From contig JAPQWV010000663.1 of the NCBI GenBank assembly GCA_027422505.1, forward strand, positions 124,001 to 188,000: 64,000 bases of DNA, given 5' to 3'. The notes beneath the pieces are model-generated. The model was given only the letters and a program-made list of their open reading frames with translations. It did no database searches and was not told where the DNA came from. Positions 45,791 to 57,702 of this stretch are shown here, one piece after another; position 1 is the first letter of the stretch, and each line of letters begins with the position of its first letter. A program made the position numbers and the translations under genes. Source of the DNA: Craterostigma plantagineum. Its lineage: Eukaryota; Streptophyta; Magnoliopsida; Lamiales; Linderniaceae.

Positions 45791-46264
45791 GTGTTGTCTG
45801 GTGTGGGTTGAGGTTGTGATATTAGTGAGAGATGGTAAAAATAGAGATACCATTTTACGGGGCCGATGGTGTGCCAAAGTTTCGAACATAAAGGAAGACC
45901 ATGAGTTGTTTGTGTTTGAGTTTTCGCAATGTTGTTGAACCTGACATATAAGGGGGAGCATGTCCATAAAAAGTTTTAAAAGGTCGCCCCATCAAGGTGA
46001 TGAATCGATTCCATCATGTTCGTAATAATTGATGTGCCCATGGTAGTAATATCGATCTTGGTTACAATTTCGTGTTGGTTGAGACGAATACGTAATATGG
46101 AAATAATACGAACCAAAAGTCAGTAGAAATAATTGCACCGCCGACAGCTTCCTTTGCTCCACCGTTGAAGTGCAACCAAGTGCGCCGCTGTTGCCGACAG
46201 ACTCACCGCTGCGAGACCACCACCATCATTACATGTACGATAATGAGATCGTTGAGTTAGAACG
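45791..46264. other. Intergenic DNA
   Basis: No gene recognised. GGGGGAGCATG near 45952 resembles a purine tract but has no LTR after it. GAACG at 46260-46264 is the probable left target duplication of the next element. Confidence 0.35.
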
Positions 46265-46697
46265 TGTAAAATTCAATCAATCGAAATGTGAAATGACACG
46301 AGATATAACATGGTTCGGATCATGAAATCCTACGTCCATCGTGGTAAAACAATTTTATTCACGTGTTTTCTGCTTACAAGCGAGAGTAGTAATCACGAAC
46401 TCAGTGCACGAATTACAGAGAAAATTGAAAAATCACAATCGTTAAGAAGACGACTGTAAATCATCCAAATATATAAAAGGGTGCGAAAAGTCTAAACAGC
46501 CCTCAATTTAACTGGCTTCGGCTTTGTAAAATAAAACGCTCAGAAATGAAATGCGTCTTTATTAGTTACCACGTTTCTTGTAAGAGTCCCATTTAGCACT
46601 TAGAGCAGAAACTGATCGAGTTTCATCATTCAACACCATTCTTTCTCCACATCAGTGTTGCCTTGATCTTCACCAAATTCGACTTTGTTCTTCAACA
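46265..46697 (-). repeat. Copia-4 3' LTR
   Basis: 433 bp. Plus-strand edges TGTAAAATTC and TTCTTCAACA, with a G-rich polypurine stretch (CCGGGGTAC on minus) just inside. It is matched by 51183-52229 apart from the MITE. Confidence 0.9.
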
Positions 46698-46729
46698 GTA
46701 CCCCGGAAGATGATGATTTAAGTTCCTCA

Positions 46730-49700
46730 CAGCCATCTTGACTAGGAGACTCTGTAGGCACGGTGCAATAAGTGGTTTGGTGAGAAGATCTGCTAACTGG
46801 AACTCAGACTTAACGAGCAAAAGCTTGATATTCCTATTGAGCATATGATGCCTGATAAAATGGCAATCAATGTCAATGTGCTTGGTCCTTTCATGGAACT
46901 TAGGATTAGAGCCAAGTTCAATGCAGAAAGATTATCACAATAAATAACAGGTTTCTATACTGGACTTAAATCCAACTCAGCCAACAAATGCTGATCCAGA
47001 GTACCTCTGCTACAACTGAGCCGAGAGCTTTGTACTCTGATTCTGTAGAAGACCTTGAGATGGTAGTCTAATTCTTAGCCTTCGAGATCAGTGAGCTACC
47101 TAGGAAAGTGCATAATCCGGTAACTGACTTCCTCGTATCCTTACAAGCAGCCCAGTCTGCATCAGAAAATGCTATGATGCTAAATCCTTTTCGGCAGCAA
47201 AGAACAACCCCTGTCCCGGTGACCCTTTTAGATAACTTAGTGGATGGTGAGCTGCAGAGAGATGGCCAGTTCTAGGTGCAGAAATGTATTGGCTAAGCCT
47301 GTGGGCAGCAAAGGAAATGTCTGGTCTAGTAAACGTGAGGTAGAGACACTTCCCAATAAGCTTCCTGTACTCGAAAGGGTTTCTCAGTAGTTCACCATCC
47401 TTTTCAGTTAATTTGTCACTCGGATTCATGGGAGTGTTTAGAGGTTTAGCATTGATATATCCTGTATCTTCTAACAACTGCAAAGTGTACTGTCTCTGTG
47501 ATATGTAGATTCCTTCCTCACTCCTAGCAATTTCGACACCCAAGAAATACTTCAACTAACCAAGGTCCTTTATCTTAACTGTGAACTGAGGAAGTGTTTG
47601 ATCTAATCAATGTTTTCTGTTGAGGGTCTGGCCAACATAATGTCATCCGCGTACACTAAGAGCACCACTAGGTTCTGCCCTTTTCCCTTAAAAAAATATA
47701 GTGTGATCAGATTCAGTTTGGGTGAACCCAAAAGCCTTCACAGCTTCAGTTAACCTCAAGTTCCATTGCCTAGAAGATTGTTTCAATCCATAGATGGATT
47801 TATGCAATCTGCAAACTGCTCTTCTTCCATTAGGATCCTTATATTCACCATAAAACCCCTGAGGTAAGTCCACATACACTTCCTCACTCAAATCCCCATT
47901 CAAGAACGTGTTGTTGACATCCATTTGAGCTAACTTCCACATGAACTTAGCAGCTAAAGAGAGTAAGATTTATATTGTATTGGGCTTTGCTACCGGGGCA
48001 AACGTGTCAATATAATCTACTCTCTCCTTTTGATTGTACCCCTTTGCCACCAAACGGGCTTTGTACTTCTCAATTATCCCATTGGAATCATATTTGAGCT
48101 TATACACCCACTTGTTTCCAGTGGCCCTTTTTCCTTCTGGGAGATCAACCACAGTCCATGTGCTATTGTCAGTTGTCAGTTAAGGCTCTCATTTCCTCCT
48201 CTATGGTCTCCTGCAAATCCCTGGAACTGGAGGCATGTTCATAACTCTTTGGTTCAGCAGTAAGTGAAATGCTGTTGATGAAGCCAACATAATCAGCTGA
48301 GAACCTCTGGTAAGTCAATTACTTCGTGATGGGGTATAATAGGTTCCTTCCAGCAATGGTGTTGCAATGATAATCCTGAAGATAGGCAGGCCTTCTTGAT
48401 TTTCTGCCAGACTTTGTATGCCTTTCTGAATCAGTCTGAAGTGGAGCAGTCTCATGAAGGTCCTGAGGGTGATCAGTGTGATGCAACAGATCATCAACAT
48501 CCTCAGCACGAGTATGCACCAAATTGTCAGCATTCTGAGCAGGGACAGTTGCTTCTGGCAAAACAGGTGGTTGAATCTTATATGCAGAGGAGTCCTCCAA
48601 AATAAGGTCTAGGCAGTACACAGCTGGGAAATGGATCCCTGTCCAGACTAGTGTGACCACCTTTAAATGGAAAAACATCTTCCCTGAACACTACATCCCG
48701 AGAGACAAAGATTTCTCTTGTGCTTAAATCCATAACTATGTATCCCTTCATGCCATTGGGGTATCCAATAAATACACATTCCCTAGCTCTAGGACCAAAC
48801 TTCTTTCTCCCTGCAGCAAGGGTGGAACAGAAACAAAGACAACCACAGACCCGCAAGCAATCATAGTCAACAAGTTTTTGATAAAGAAGATCATACGGAC
48901 TTTTGCTTTGCAGCCCCATAGTTGGTGTTCTATTAATGAGGTAGGCTGCAGTCAATATACACTCCGACCAATATTCTATAGGGATTCCAGATTGGAAGTA
49001 AAGGGACCTAGCCACATTCAAAAGATGTTGATGTGTTCTTTCGACTATAGAATTTTGTTGAGTCGTAAGATAAGTGATGGATCACCCCTCTATCTCTAAA
49101 CAGACTGACCAAGTTGAACTCCTTGGCATTATCTGTCCTAACCACTTTAACAGTACTCCCAAACTGTGTTTCAACCAGATTTAAGAAAAAGATCATTACT
49201 TGTTGCACCTCAAACTTGTTCTTTATCATAATGAGCCACGTGAATCTAGAATGGTCATCAACAATGGTGATAAAGTATTGATGTTGAAGATGAGAGGCAC
49301 ATGGAATGGCCCCCAAACATCACAATGAACTAGGTCAAAAATGGAACAGACAATTTTATTGTTACTTGGGAAAGCAATCCTTTTTTGTTTTGAAACATGA
49401 CACGCCTTACAAAAGGAATCATGGGAGCTAGTAACATGTTTCAACTTGTGCTTCAACAAGTCTAACACCTTACTAGAAGGATGACCTAGCCTATTATGCC
49501 AAGGTACAACAACCAGTTTATTTACCAAAACAGAATTATCATCAGAAAACTGTAAAGGCAAAACAGAATTATTAGCAGAAAACTGTAAAGGCCTACCAGT
49601 TCTATCAAGTACAGTCCATCCACTTCTTTACCCTTGCCAATCACTTGGAATGTAGGGTCTTGTATCAGAAAGCCATCAGCCTCAAAGACAAATCTACAAT

Positions 49701-51060
49701 CAATCTCTTTTATCAAAGAACTAACTGGAATCAGATTCAAATAGAATTGGGGCACATATAGCACATTTGTCAAAGTGATGAATTGATTTAAGACTAAGGA
49801 ACCAGCCTGGTTAACCTTAATGATTGTTTTATTAGGCATCACGACTTTGGACTCATTAATGTCATGCACATTTAACAGGAGATCTATGTTTCCACAAACA
49901 TGCCTCGTGGCTCCAGAATCTAACAGCCATGTGATTTTATTACTGATACAAGGCAGGTTAAAAGATAGAACCATACCTGTGCCTCTCTCTACCTGTGGAG
50001 CCATGTCTGGGTTTTCAAAGGGTAAACCAGTCTGATTGGTAAGTGTTTTCGGGACTCTGAAGTTGGAATGGAGTGATCTGAAGTTGAACTAGCTCATCTC
50101 CGTCACCTTGAGGGCCAGGCTTAGGTTGGTGATTCACTTGATTAATCTGGAATCCAGGCTGTGGTGGCTTAGCTCCATAATTAGAAGCTGTATGATTTAC
50201 CTTGAGTCCCTTGAATTTGGCTGCTTGTCTATACCCAGATGGATATCCATAAAGTTGATAACATGTCTCAACTGTGTGATTTCTTTCGCCACAGTGAGTA
50301 CAAATTGGCCTCCCAAACTCCTTCACATTGTAAAAATTCTTCTTGGTTCCATCCTGCTCATTTCCGCCTACCATCATTGCCATGCTGCCCATCTGTTCTT
50401 CTGCTTGTCTAGCAAACCCAGGCGCCATGCTTCTTTGTTTCTCCTATTGGACGATCAAAGAAACGACCTTGTTGATGAGAGGTATTGGATCCATTAAGAG
50501 TATCTGACCCCTCACTTGTGAATATGACTCGTTATGCCCCATCAAGAATGTAAGCACGTATTCTTCATCGTGGAAGGTTTTAATTCCATTTAATGCCTCC
50601 ACAAGTGCACTGGCATGGAGGTCTGTAGCTAGCTAGCTCATCCCAAAGGGTTTTGAGTCTGGTAAAGTAGACAGTAATTTCTGAGCCAAATTGGTCAATT
50701 CATTCTTCAATTGGAAGATCCTTGGTTTATTAGATTGTCCAAATCTCTCTTGGAGATCAATCCAAGCCACTCTAGCAGAGGAGCTGTAAAGAATACTGGC
50801 GGAAATCTCCTTCGTCACAGCATTCAAGATCCAAGAAGTTACTATATTATTATTTCGTTTCCACACACTAGTTTTGTCAGCATCAGTGGATGAAGGAGCA
50901 ACGAGCTCACCACTGACAAATCCTTCCTTGTTTCGCACGATGAGCGCGATCATCATCGCTCTGCTCCAGGTCATATAGTTGTCACCATTGAGGGGTTCAT
51001 GAACAAGCAATTGCCCTGAATTGTCATTCCCTCAGAGTATATGGATCATTAGCTGAAGAC
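46730..51060 (-). pseudogene. Copia-4 Gag-Pol remnant
   Basis: Read right to left on the minus strand. Gag: VHEPLNGDNYMTWSRAMMIA (about 51005-50945) and zinc knuckle CTHCGERNHTVETC (about 50310-50265). Protease: WLLDSGATRHVCG (about 49925-49885). Integrase: WHNRLGHPSSKVLDLLKH...CKACHVSKQK (about 49505-49390), VRTDNAKEF and [11 protein letters not shown]. Reverse transcriptase: QMDVNNTFLNGDLSEEVYVD (about 47930-47870), with the YVDD region lost or shifted near 47660; then KYFLGVEIARSEEGIYIS and DTGYINAKPLNTPMNPSDKL. RNase H is degenerate at 46760-47170. Many frameshifts; non-functional. Its motifs match Copia-1 closely. Confidence 0.9.
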
Positions 51061-51182
51061 ACTGAATTGCCAGGCGACACAGAATTCCCAGGCGGTGGAG
51101 GCACATCAGTCAACATAATTGCAAGAAAATTATCAAGAACTCAAAGAAATCAGCTCGCGCACAGCAATTCTCTCTGATACCA

Positions 51183-52229
51183 TGTAAAATTTAACCAATC
51201 GAAATGTGAAATGACACGAGATATAACGTGGTTCGGATAACGAAATCCTATGTCCACAGTGGTAAACCAATTTTATTAACTTGTTTTCTGCTTACAAGCA
51301 AGAGTAGTAATCGCGAACTCAGCGCGCGAATTACAGAGAAAATTGAAAAATCACAATCGTTAAAAAGACGACTGTAAATCACCCAAATATATAAAAGGGT
51401 GCGAAAAGTCTAAAAAGCCCTAATGCCCCGTTTGGATTCCGGATTTCGATTTGAAATCCGGATTTGGCCCAAATCTACCGTTTGGCAATCGCGTGGATTT
51501 GGATTTTGATTTCGGTCAAATCCGATATCAAATCGAAACGCTTATTATTTGTCAGATTTGAAATTCCATGTCAAATGGTCCGTTTTCAAAATCCAAAGTT
51601 GATTCGGCAATCAGTTTTTCACAAAGAATAATGATAAATAATAGTAATATATAATAATAATAAGAATAATAATAATGGTGATGGGTAAATGATGAGTCGA
51701 GCTGACTCGTGAGCTCGATGAACCGGCGCGAGCTCGTTACGGGCTAGCGATTGAACCGGCTCGAGCTCGAGCTCACTCGTAGTGCTCGATCGCAAGCCGT
51801 CCTACGAGTTTGTTTTTATTCCATTTTTGAACTTTTTAATTTAATAAAAAGTTAGAAGTCGAGTTCGTCGAGCCACTCGAGCATTTGGGGTCGAACTTCA
51901 TTTTGAAATCCGAATTTCGAAATCCTAACGTTTGCCAAACAATGAATTTGGATTTGAAATTAAGATTTTGAAATTCATGATTTCAAATCACGTGATTTCG
52001 TTCAAATACGCCAATCCAAACGCAACCTAAACTAATTTAACTGACTTCGGCCTTTGTAAAATAAAACGCCCAGATATGAAATGCGCCTTTATTAGTTATC
52101 CACATTTCTTGTATGAGTCCAGTTTAGCACTTAGAGCAGAAACTGATCGAGTTTCATCATTCAAAAACCATTCTTTCTCCACATCGGTGTTGCCTTGATC
52201 TTCACCAAATTCGACTTTGTTCTTCAACA
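51183..52229 (-). repeat. Copia-4 5' LTR, interrupted by a MITE
   Basis: It is continuous with the left LTR copy when 51424-52027 and one TAA are removed. It contains the AACGTGGTTCGG motif (51225-51236). The right edge CTTCAACA is followed by GAATG. Confidence 0.9.
51424..52027. mobile_element. PIF/Harbinger (Tourist-like) MITE
   Basis: 604 bp inserted in the Copia-4 LTR, flanked by TAA on both sides (51421-51423 and 52028-52030), the TWA duplication of PIF/Harbinger elements. Ends TGCCCCGTTTGGATT and, in complement, GGTTGCGTTTGGATT form imperfect terminal inverted repeats. The other LTR copy lacks it, which gives a clean empty site. Subterminal GATTTGAAATCC-like repeats and a GAGCTCGAGCTC-rich centre are present. 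No transposase. Confidence 0.9.
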
Positions 52230-52455
52230 GAATGCGAGCATAATGTGGCTTGGAGATGACAGAATTGCGGGTTTTTTCTTTTTATCTTCGTGAATCGTGG
52301 TGGTGAGCTTATGGTTTTACTTTACTTGCATTTCCTTTTTATTAGTAAAGTTTCTATTTTGTTTGTGAATATGAAATTAATGAAAAATGAGTTTCTCAAT
52401 TACAATTTTAATCAGAATATTAATTTAACCTTTCGAACAAATCAGAAATAAATAC

Positions 52456-55400
52456 TTAATTTCCATTATTTGCTGGCATCTCCACGTTGACCTGCTGCTG
52501 ATCATTCCCATTCCCATTTTCATTATCCAGGTTCAACCTTATCTCACTGAAGATCGCCTGGCCTATTTTGGCCATTAATGGATTCGATGGAGATGCCTGT
52601 TGGGACAGTGTTGCACCTGAAACCCATTTTAGTTTTATTTTTATTTTTGCAAATAATTAATGATGCACGAAAGGTGATATAGATTAAATCAAGATAACCT
52701 GATGGACTGTTTGCAGCAGTAGCAGCATTGAGTGGATATTTCTTCTGTCTTTGGCGTAAAATGACGAGAAATCCGATGACAGCCCATATGATAATGAAGG
52801 CTGGGATTGTGGTGCCGAGAACCACCGGCAACTTGCTGCTGTTCTTCTTCCCTCCGCCTGATCTGGCGTCTCCGGCGGTCAACACCGGTGTGTTAGCGGA
52901 GTTGACCTTGCACGACTTTCCGGACGTGCACAGTTCTTTATTTCCAGTCAACCTAAACAAGAAAATACGAAATATTATGCAACAAACAGTATAGTTATCG
53001 ATTTATAAATTTACATCAGATTCTTATATTCGATGCGCCTCTCTTACACCAAATTGAGGTTGTTCTTCTTTGTTATGGAGGCTGGCACTGGGCCACTGAG
53101 CTCGTTGTTACCCAGGTTCCTGAAAATTCGGAAGAAAGTCGTCATTATACATACACAGACACACCCATGAGTAAGTATATCTATATCTCTATCTCTATAG
53201 ATATACATGCAATATATCTCTATAACTTACAATGCTTTAAGGTCTGCAAACGTTCCAAAAAAATCTGGAATAGGCCCACTCAAGCTGTTGTTATGAAGAT
53301 CACTGCACATTTCAAGAAAGATAACATCAACATAGGTTTCCATATACTATATAAAAACGATGAATGAATCACTGAACAGTGGTTACATTGTTTGAAGAGC
53401 ATCCATGGAGCTAAAATCTGGAAGCAGCCCTTGCAAGCCGAAGCTACTGAGATACCTGTGTATGCCATGTCATCAAATATGAATATCGTCATATATGTTC
53501 GTAAGATTTCCACTGTATAAATAAGAAGGTACTTAAAAAATGGATCATAAGATTATATAATTTATTACAATGCAGTGACTCTCGGTATAGGATCGCTGCT
53601 GCAATTAATCCAATCCCACGAATAAGGCGCAGGAAGACAAGGATCTCCGCTCCAATCTTGCAAAACCTCGAAATTACTTTGTAGAGAAGCCAATCCTTCA
53701 ACTGCTCAAAGAACAATAGAGAGAAAAATGTTCATCCATCATTTATGTCATAAGAAAAGAAAGGAAATCAAGAACAAGAGCCCAACAACTAAGTACCATC
53801 TTTCGAATAGGTTCCTTGGGACAAGGGATTCCCAATCAAGAAAGCCTCCATGGCGTTGATGATGGGCGGGAGGTTTGACTCGCTCGTGGGCACGAGTGAG
53901 AACGTAGTGTTCCCCGATATCGTTATGTTGCTCGACGTCACCTCCAAGAAGCTTTCGTAGGGCGGGACGATGGGATCGGTCAAAAGGGGTTGACCGTCCA
54001 TCTCTAGCTGGAAAGATCGGACTTGGGTTGTGGGGTCGAGCTGAGTCACCTCCGAGAAGTACATGTTTACGTAGGCCGGGATTTGGACCGATGAGCCGAG
54101 TCCCAAGTTGAGTATGATTGATGAGGTGGGACGAAGGGCGGCGATTGCGCTTTGGAGGACCGAGGAAGGAGGGTTGTCGAGGTCGAGCGTGTTGATGAAT
54201 AACGCGTCGCTTGTAACCGAGGTTAGCCCGTTCCCGGGCGTCGCGGGGTTCCATATCCTATCGTATGTGTCGTCCGAGTACCTGACGGTGGCGTAGTAGA
54301 AGACGTTTTTAGTTATAGATCGCTTTCTTTCCAAATTAGGGTGGTCGGAATTATAATAGAGGGTTGACTTTCAGGACAACCAGCTTACTCTTAAAGATAC
54401 ACCATAATATCAAATATCAATTCTATGTTTAGATTGTACCTTTAGGAAAAGATATGATTTAGATAGTCATCGTATATTGTTCATACTTGTACCGATCTTA
54501 TCTAGTCCTTGTACCAGTGTATATAAACTGTACTGAGGAGTCAATGAATTAAAGAAGCTTTTTCTACAACCTAATATTCCTTTACTAACGAGGTTGCAAT
54601 TTTAAGGATGTTAAGTTTCAAAACTGAAGCAATTTAAGGACATCGAACGCCGTAATTTATATTTTTTGTTTGGACCAAACTGCGACGCGTGATCCACGCA
54701 TGAATTGGAGCAATTTACGGACACTGTCAGGTTTAAGAGACAAAATTTTAGAGGACACAATTTGTAGGACTCCATGAATTGCAAATTAAGGAGACTGAAA
54801 ATTGCAGATTTTCGATGTATACCGAAATCCGTATACCGAAATCCTTCTTCCGAAAGGAAAAAAAAAAAAAAAAACCGTAAATTGGGTCCTAAAAGTGGCT
54901 TGGAATACCCTCTATTCCACTAGGTATTACAAATCAATATTATATTTATTTCTCTTTAAAATTCATCAGAATCATATATTTCCTTTTTGTTTTAAGCATT
55001 CAGTGTAATGATATATATATGTACTGTGTAACGATATTTACAGGTGTTTAAACAATAAGCATGGTGACGTGTAACGATTTTTCCTAAATTTTTGGCATAT
55101 CTAGTGGAACACCGTTTGGAATAGAGGATCTCATACCAACAATCCTAGCACAATACCTGATGACACTCTTGGCTCCATAGCCAACCCTCCTCATCAAGAG
55201 CAAAGGATACCCCTGGTCGACCTGCTTGTACATCTTCGAGTCCAATCCCCTCACCTCGACGGCGGACACGAACGGAATCTGCCCGGGATTTGTCTGGGCA
55301 ACGCACACGCTCACGCCGTCCAACTTTGCAGTGTAGATCACTTCGTAGTAGACGAGATCGGTCAGCGTCGTCCTGACCGTCACCCACTCGTTCCCGTCGA

Positions 55401-55755
55401 ACTGAAGGCCGAACGACGGGGGCGAAGACTTCCCGTCGTAGTTCCCGTAGAAGAAGCTCGCACGGACGAGGACTTTATCGCCCTTCGAAACACCTTCGGT
55501 TATTCCGTAGCAGTTCTTCTTACGGGTCGGGAAAGCCCTCAGCGTGGCGAGGACGGGCAGGATGGAGCTGTTTCGGATGGAGTAGGGCTGCCCGTTTTTT
55601 ATGTAGTTGTCGTCGTTTGTCCAAATGATGGAGTTTTCGTCGGTGTACGTCGATTGCGACGCTCCACAGTCTATGCTTACTACGAATAACGAAAGGCACG
55701 GCAAGGATTAGTGTTAGTTAGTGTAAATGACGTTATTAATGTTAGAAGATTAAGA

Positions 55756-55804
<49 letters not shown>

Positions 55805-55889
55805 GTAAAACGTTAAAACCCTAACCTTGGGAGTAGGCGTAGGAGATGAAGAGAGGTAAGAGAAGCAATAAGAGAGGATTGAACGCCAT
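52456..55889 (-). CDS. Malectin-like domain / leucine-rich-repeat membrane protein without a kinase
   Basis: Nine exons, all with GT-AG junctions and compatible phases: 55826-55889, 55157-55679, 53797-54281, 53569-53701, 53387-53455, 53231-53302, 53048-53119, 52699-52952, 52456-52616. The product is 610 residues. Order: signal peptide (MAFNPLLLLLLPLFISYAYS); malectin-like (di-glucose-binding) domain from SIDCGASQSTY to about residue 370; an LRR N-cap (WSGDPCLPAPYSWDWINC); about three LRRs, each on its own ~72-nt exon (LHNNSLSGPIPDFFGTFADL, LGNNELSGPVPAS); a transmembrane helix (about 514-538); and a short 72-residue cytosolic tail with no kinase. The layout matches the plant LRR/di-glucose-binding proteins of the Arabidopsis At1g25570 type, presumed cell-surface proteins. 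No frameshift or stop is seen. Intron 1 holds a GAT microsatellite; intron 2 (about 875 bp) holds an LTR-like stretch. Confidence 0.9.
54365..54572 (+). repeat. Possible solo or truncated Copia LTR in intron 2 of the LRR gene
   Basis: About 208 bp from TGACTTTC to TTTTCTACA. It has a TATA-like GTATATAAAC and a GAGTCAATGAATTAAAGAAG end, reminiscent of short plant Copia LTRs. No target duplication and no second copy in the window, so confidence is low. Confidence 0.3.
55757..55804. repeat. (GAT)n microsatellite
   Basis: About sixteen GAT units in intron 1 of the malectin/LRR gene. Confidence 0.95.
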
Positions 55890-55958
55890 GGCGATGGTGT
55901 TTCTTTTTTCTCCAGCTTTTGGACTTTCTACTATGTTTAAGACTTCATTTGTGTAGAA

Positions 55959-55962
<4 letters not shown>

Positions 55963-55990
<28 letters not shown>
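55963..55990. repeat. (TA)n microsatellite
   Basis: A short TA run about 75-100 bp upstream of the LRR gene ATG. It may overlap the promoter TATA region. Confidence 0.85.
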
Positions 55991-55993
<3 letters not shown>

Positions 55994-56510
55994 ATTATTG
56001 CAGTACTGTGTGCATGGGCCAACGGGCTGCGCGGTAGTTGTCTTAGTTTACGTTGTGGCCGTTTAATGTAGTATGATTATAAGAAATAAATTAATGAGTT
56101 GACTAAGGTGCATGTTCATATAAATCATGTCAACGCATTGAACATGGTGCATAAAACAGCATTGTGTGATATATTTTCTTGATTATATTCCCTGTCCAAA
56201 TCATTCTTCGAATAACTATAAATGTGAACTCAAATGATTTCTTCTATATTAGCTGTAACTTTCATATAATTTATTGTCCTGATCGTGAACTAACTGGTGC
56301 AGGCTGTTGTGAGCGTAGATTTTTTACTTTTAGAATAATTGAAGAAGCCGAAATCCATGAGTTGACTTAGTTGGGTTCTGTTAGTCGGGTCTACGGCCAA
56401 TTTGAAAGAGTAAATAATTATATGAAAATAGTTATATATAGTTAAGCACTATAAAACAATGTCTAATGCGAACATACACACACCTCGATCACTATTAACT
56501 ATTATCATAC
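55991..56510. other. Intergenic DNA, LRR gene upstream region
   Basis: AT-rich and contains the probable distal promoter of the minus-strand LRR gene. No motif stands out and no gene is recognised. Confidence 0.35.
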
Positions 56511-57040
56511 CCATCAACGAAACTGTTCTTATAGAAACCAATTTTTAGTAAATTTAATATTACAACTAGAAGATCGACAAAATGGGAAGAAATACAATTT
56601 CCAGAAAATTGGATAATCGAACGAGCTATGCCTCTACAGCCCAAAAAAAAAAAAAATAATCATACTCAAATAATACAAACGACCGATGGAACTGTTCAAA
56701 TTCAATTCGATCAAAATCAAAGATCAATTGTGATGAGTCTGATGTATAAACGTTGGTTCTTGTGGTAATGAAAACTCCTTCTTACCAAAAAAAAAAAAAA
56801 TCAAAGATCAATGACTTAGGAGTTATTGATCTTTGATTTTGTTCGAATTGAATTTGAACAGTTCCATCAGTCGTTTGTATTATTTGAGTAGGATTATTTT
56901 TTATTTTGGGCTGTAGAGGCATAGCTCGTTCAATTATCCAATTTTCTGGAAATTGTATTTCTTCTCATTTTATCGATCTTTTAGTTGTAATATTAGATCT
57001 ACTAAAATTGGTTTCTATAAGAACAGTTTCGTTGATGGGT
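56511..57040. repeat. Large inverted repeat of the pararetrovirus fragment
   Basis: The left arm 56511-56728 is the reverse complement of 56825-57040, with roughly fifteen substitutions or small indels over about 218 bp and a 96-bp loop. The right arm is contiguous with the rest of the viral fragment, so the left arm is the extra, flipped copy. The loop carries a second small inverted repeat (ATCAAAGATCAAT...ATTGATCTTTGAT). A transcript through it would fold into a long hairpin. Confidence 0.88.
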
Positions 57041-57689
57041 TTATCAACGATTTTGCATTGTGGATTTGGAGTATATAAAGGCTTATAATAAATCTTATAA
57101 CAGAAACATATTACTTCCGATCGTGGAGCGTAATTATATCCGTGAGTTTTGACATTTAAAGTCAGAGCGTCCATATATTAACATCAGTTAATGATAATTG
57201 GAGATTTGGATAAACGTTAAAATAGACTGGGCCATGAGCAAGACTTGACTGAATTATTCCCATAAGGGATTGCTTCCAGTCGAGATTTCTACCGTCTCTA
57301 AGAGCTGCTATAAAGCTCTCTGGTAAACCTTCTAAAGTTAAAGGCTTAAAGGCACTTGAGCTAATCCAATATGAATAAACTTATGATTTTTTCTATATAT
57401 TTCTAAGTCTCTATTACTTAAAAGTCTAATTACCATCTCTTCATTATTTAAAGAAATTGTTTCTTCAGTAGTTTTGACAACCTGTTTCAAACCTAATTTC
57501 TCAAAAGTTTCTAATTCATAGATTAATTTGTAATATATCCTAGGAATTGTCCACCGATTTAATTTGTCTAAATTTTGAGGAATCTCATACTCCTCTTCAA
57601 TAGTGTTTTTAACAGTATCTTTTCTTCTTATCAAATTCATTTGATAAAGACCGTTAAACTACACCCCAACTTCTTAATACTCCCATCAT

Positions 57690-57702
57690 GGCTCTGATAC
57701 CA
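57690..57702 (-). other. Met-tRNA primer-binding site of the pararetrovirus fragment
   Basis: TGGTATCAGAGCC on the minus strand matches the initiator-tRNA-Met site that marks the start of caulimovirid genomes. It lies just upstream of the first reading frame. No LTR is next to it, which argues against a retrotransposon. Confidence 0.75.

Larger units (their letters stand above)
46265..52229 (-). mobile_element. Copia-4: old Ty1/copia, minus strand, related to Copia-1
   Basis: The 3' LTR is at 46265-46697 (433 bp) and the 5' LTR at 51183-52229 (about 440 bp plus a 607-bp MITE insertion). Edges are TGTAAAAT and CTTCAACA on the plus strand. Flanks GAACG and GAATG differ by one C-to-T change and are probably the target duplication. 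The Met-tRNA site TGGTATCAGAGA lies at 51171-51182 (minus). The LTRs differ at roughly one position in twelve over the first 215 bp, so the insertion is old. It ends 226 bp from the stop codon of the malectin/LRR gene. Confidence 0.9.
56511..57702 (-). mobile_element. Endogenous pararetrovirus (Caulimoviridae) fragment
   Basis: On the minus strand a Met-tRNA primer site (57690-57702) is followed by reading frames (57338-57640, then 57174 leftwards to about 56830) that I recognise as the start of a caulimovirid polyprotein with a movement-protein domain, of petuvirus/florendovirus type. The frames are interrupted by at least two frameshifts (near 57340 and 57175), so the copy is defective. Its distal part is duplicated head-to-head (56511-56728 versus 56825-57040). 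Capsid, protease and reverse transcriptase regions are absent. This is an ancient integrated copy, not an active virus. The genus-level call is tentative. Confidence 0.65.
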
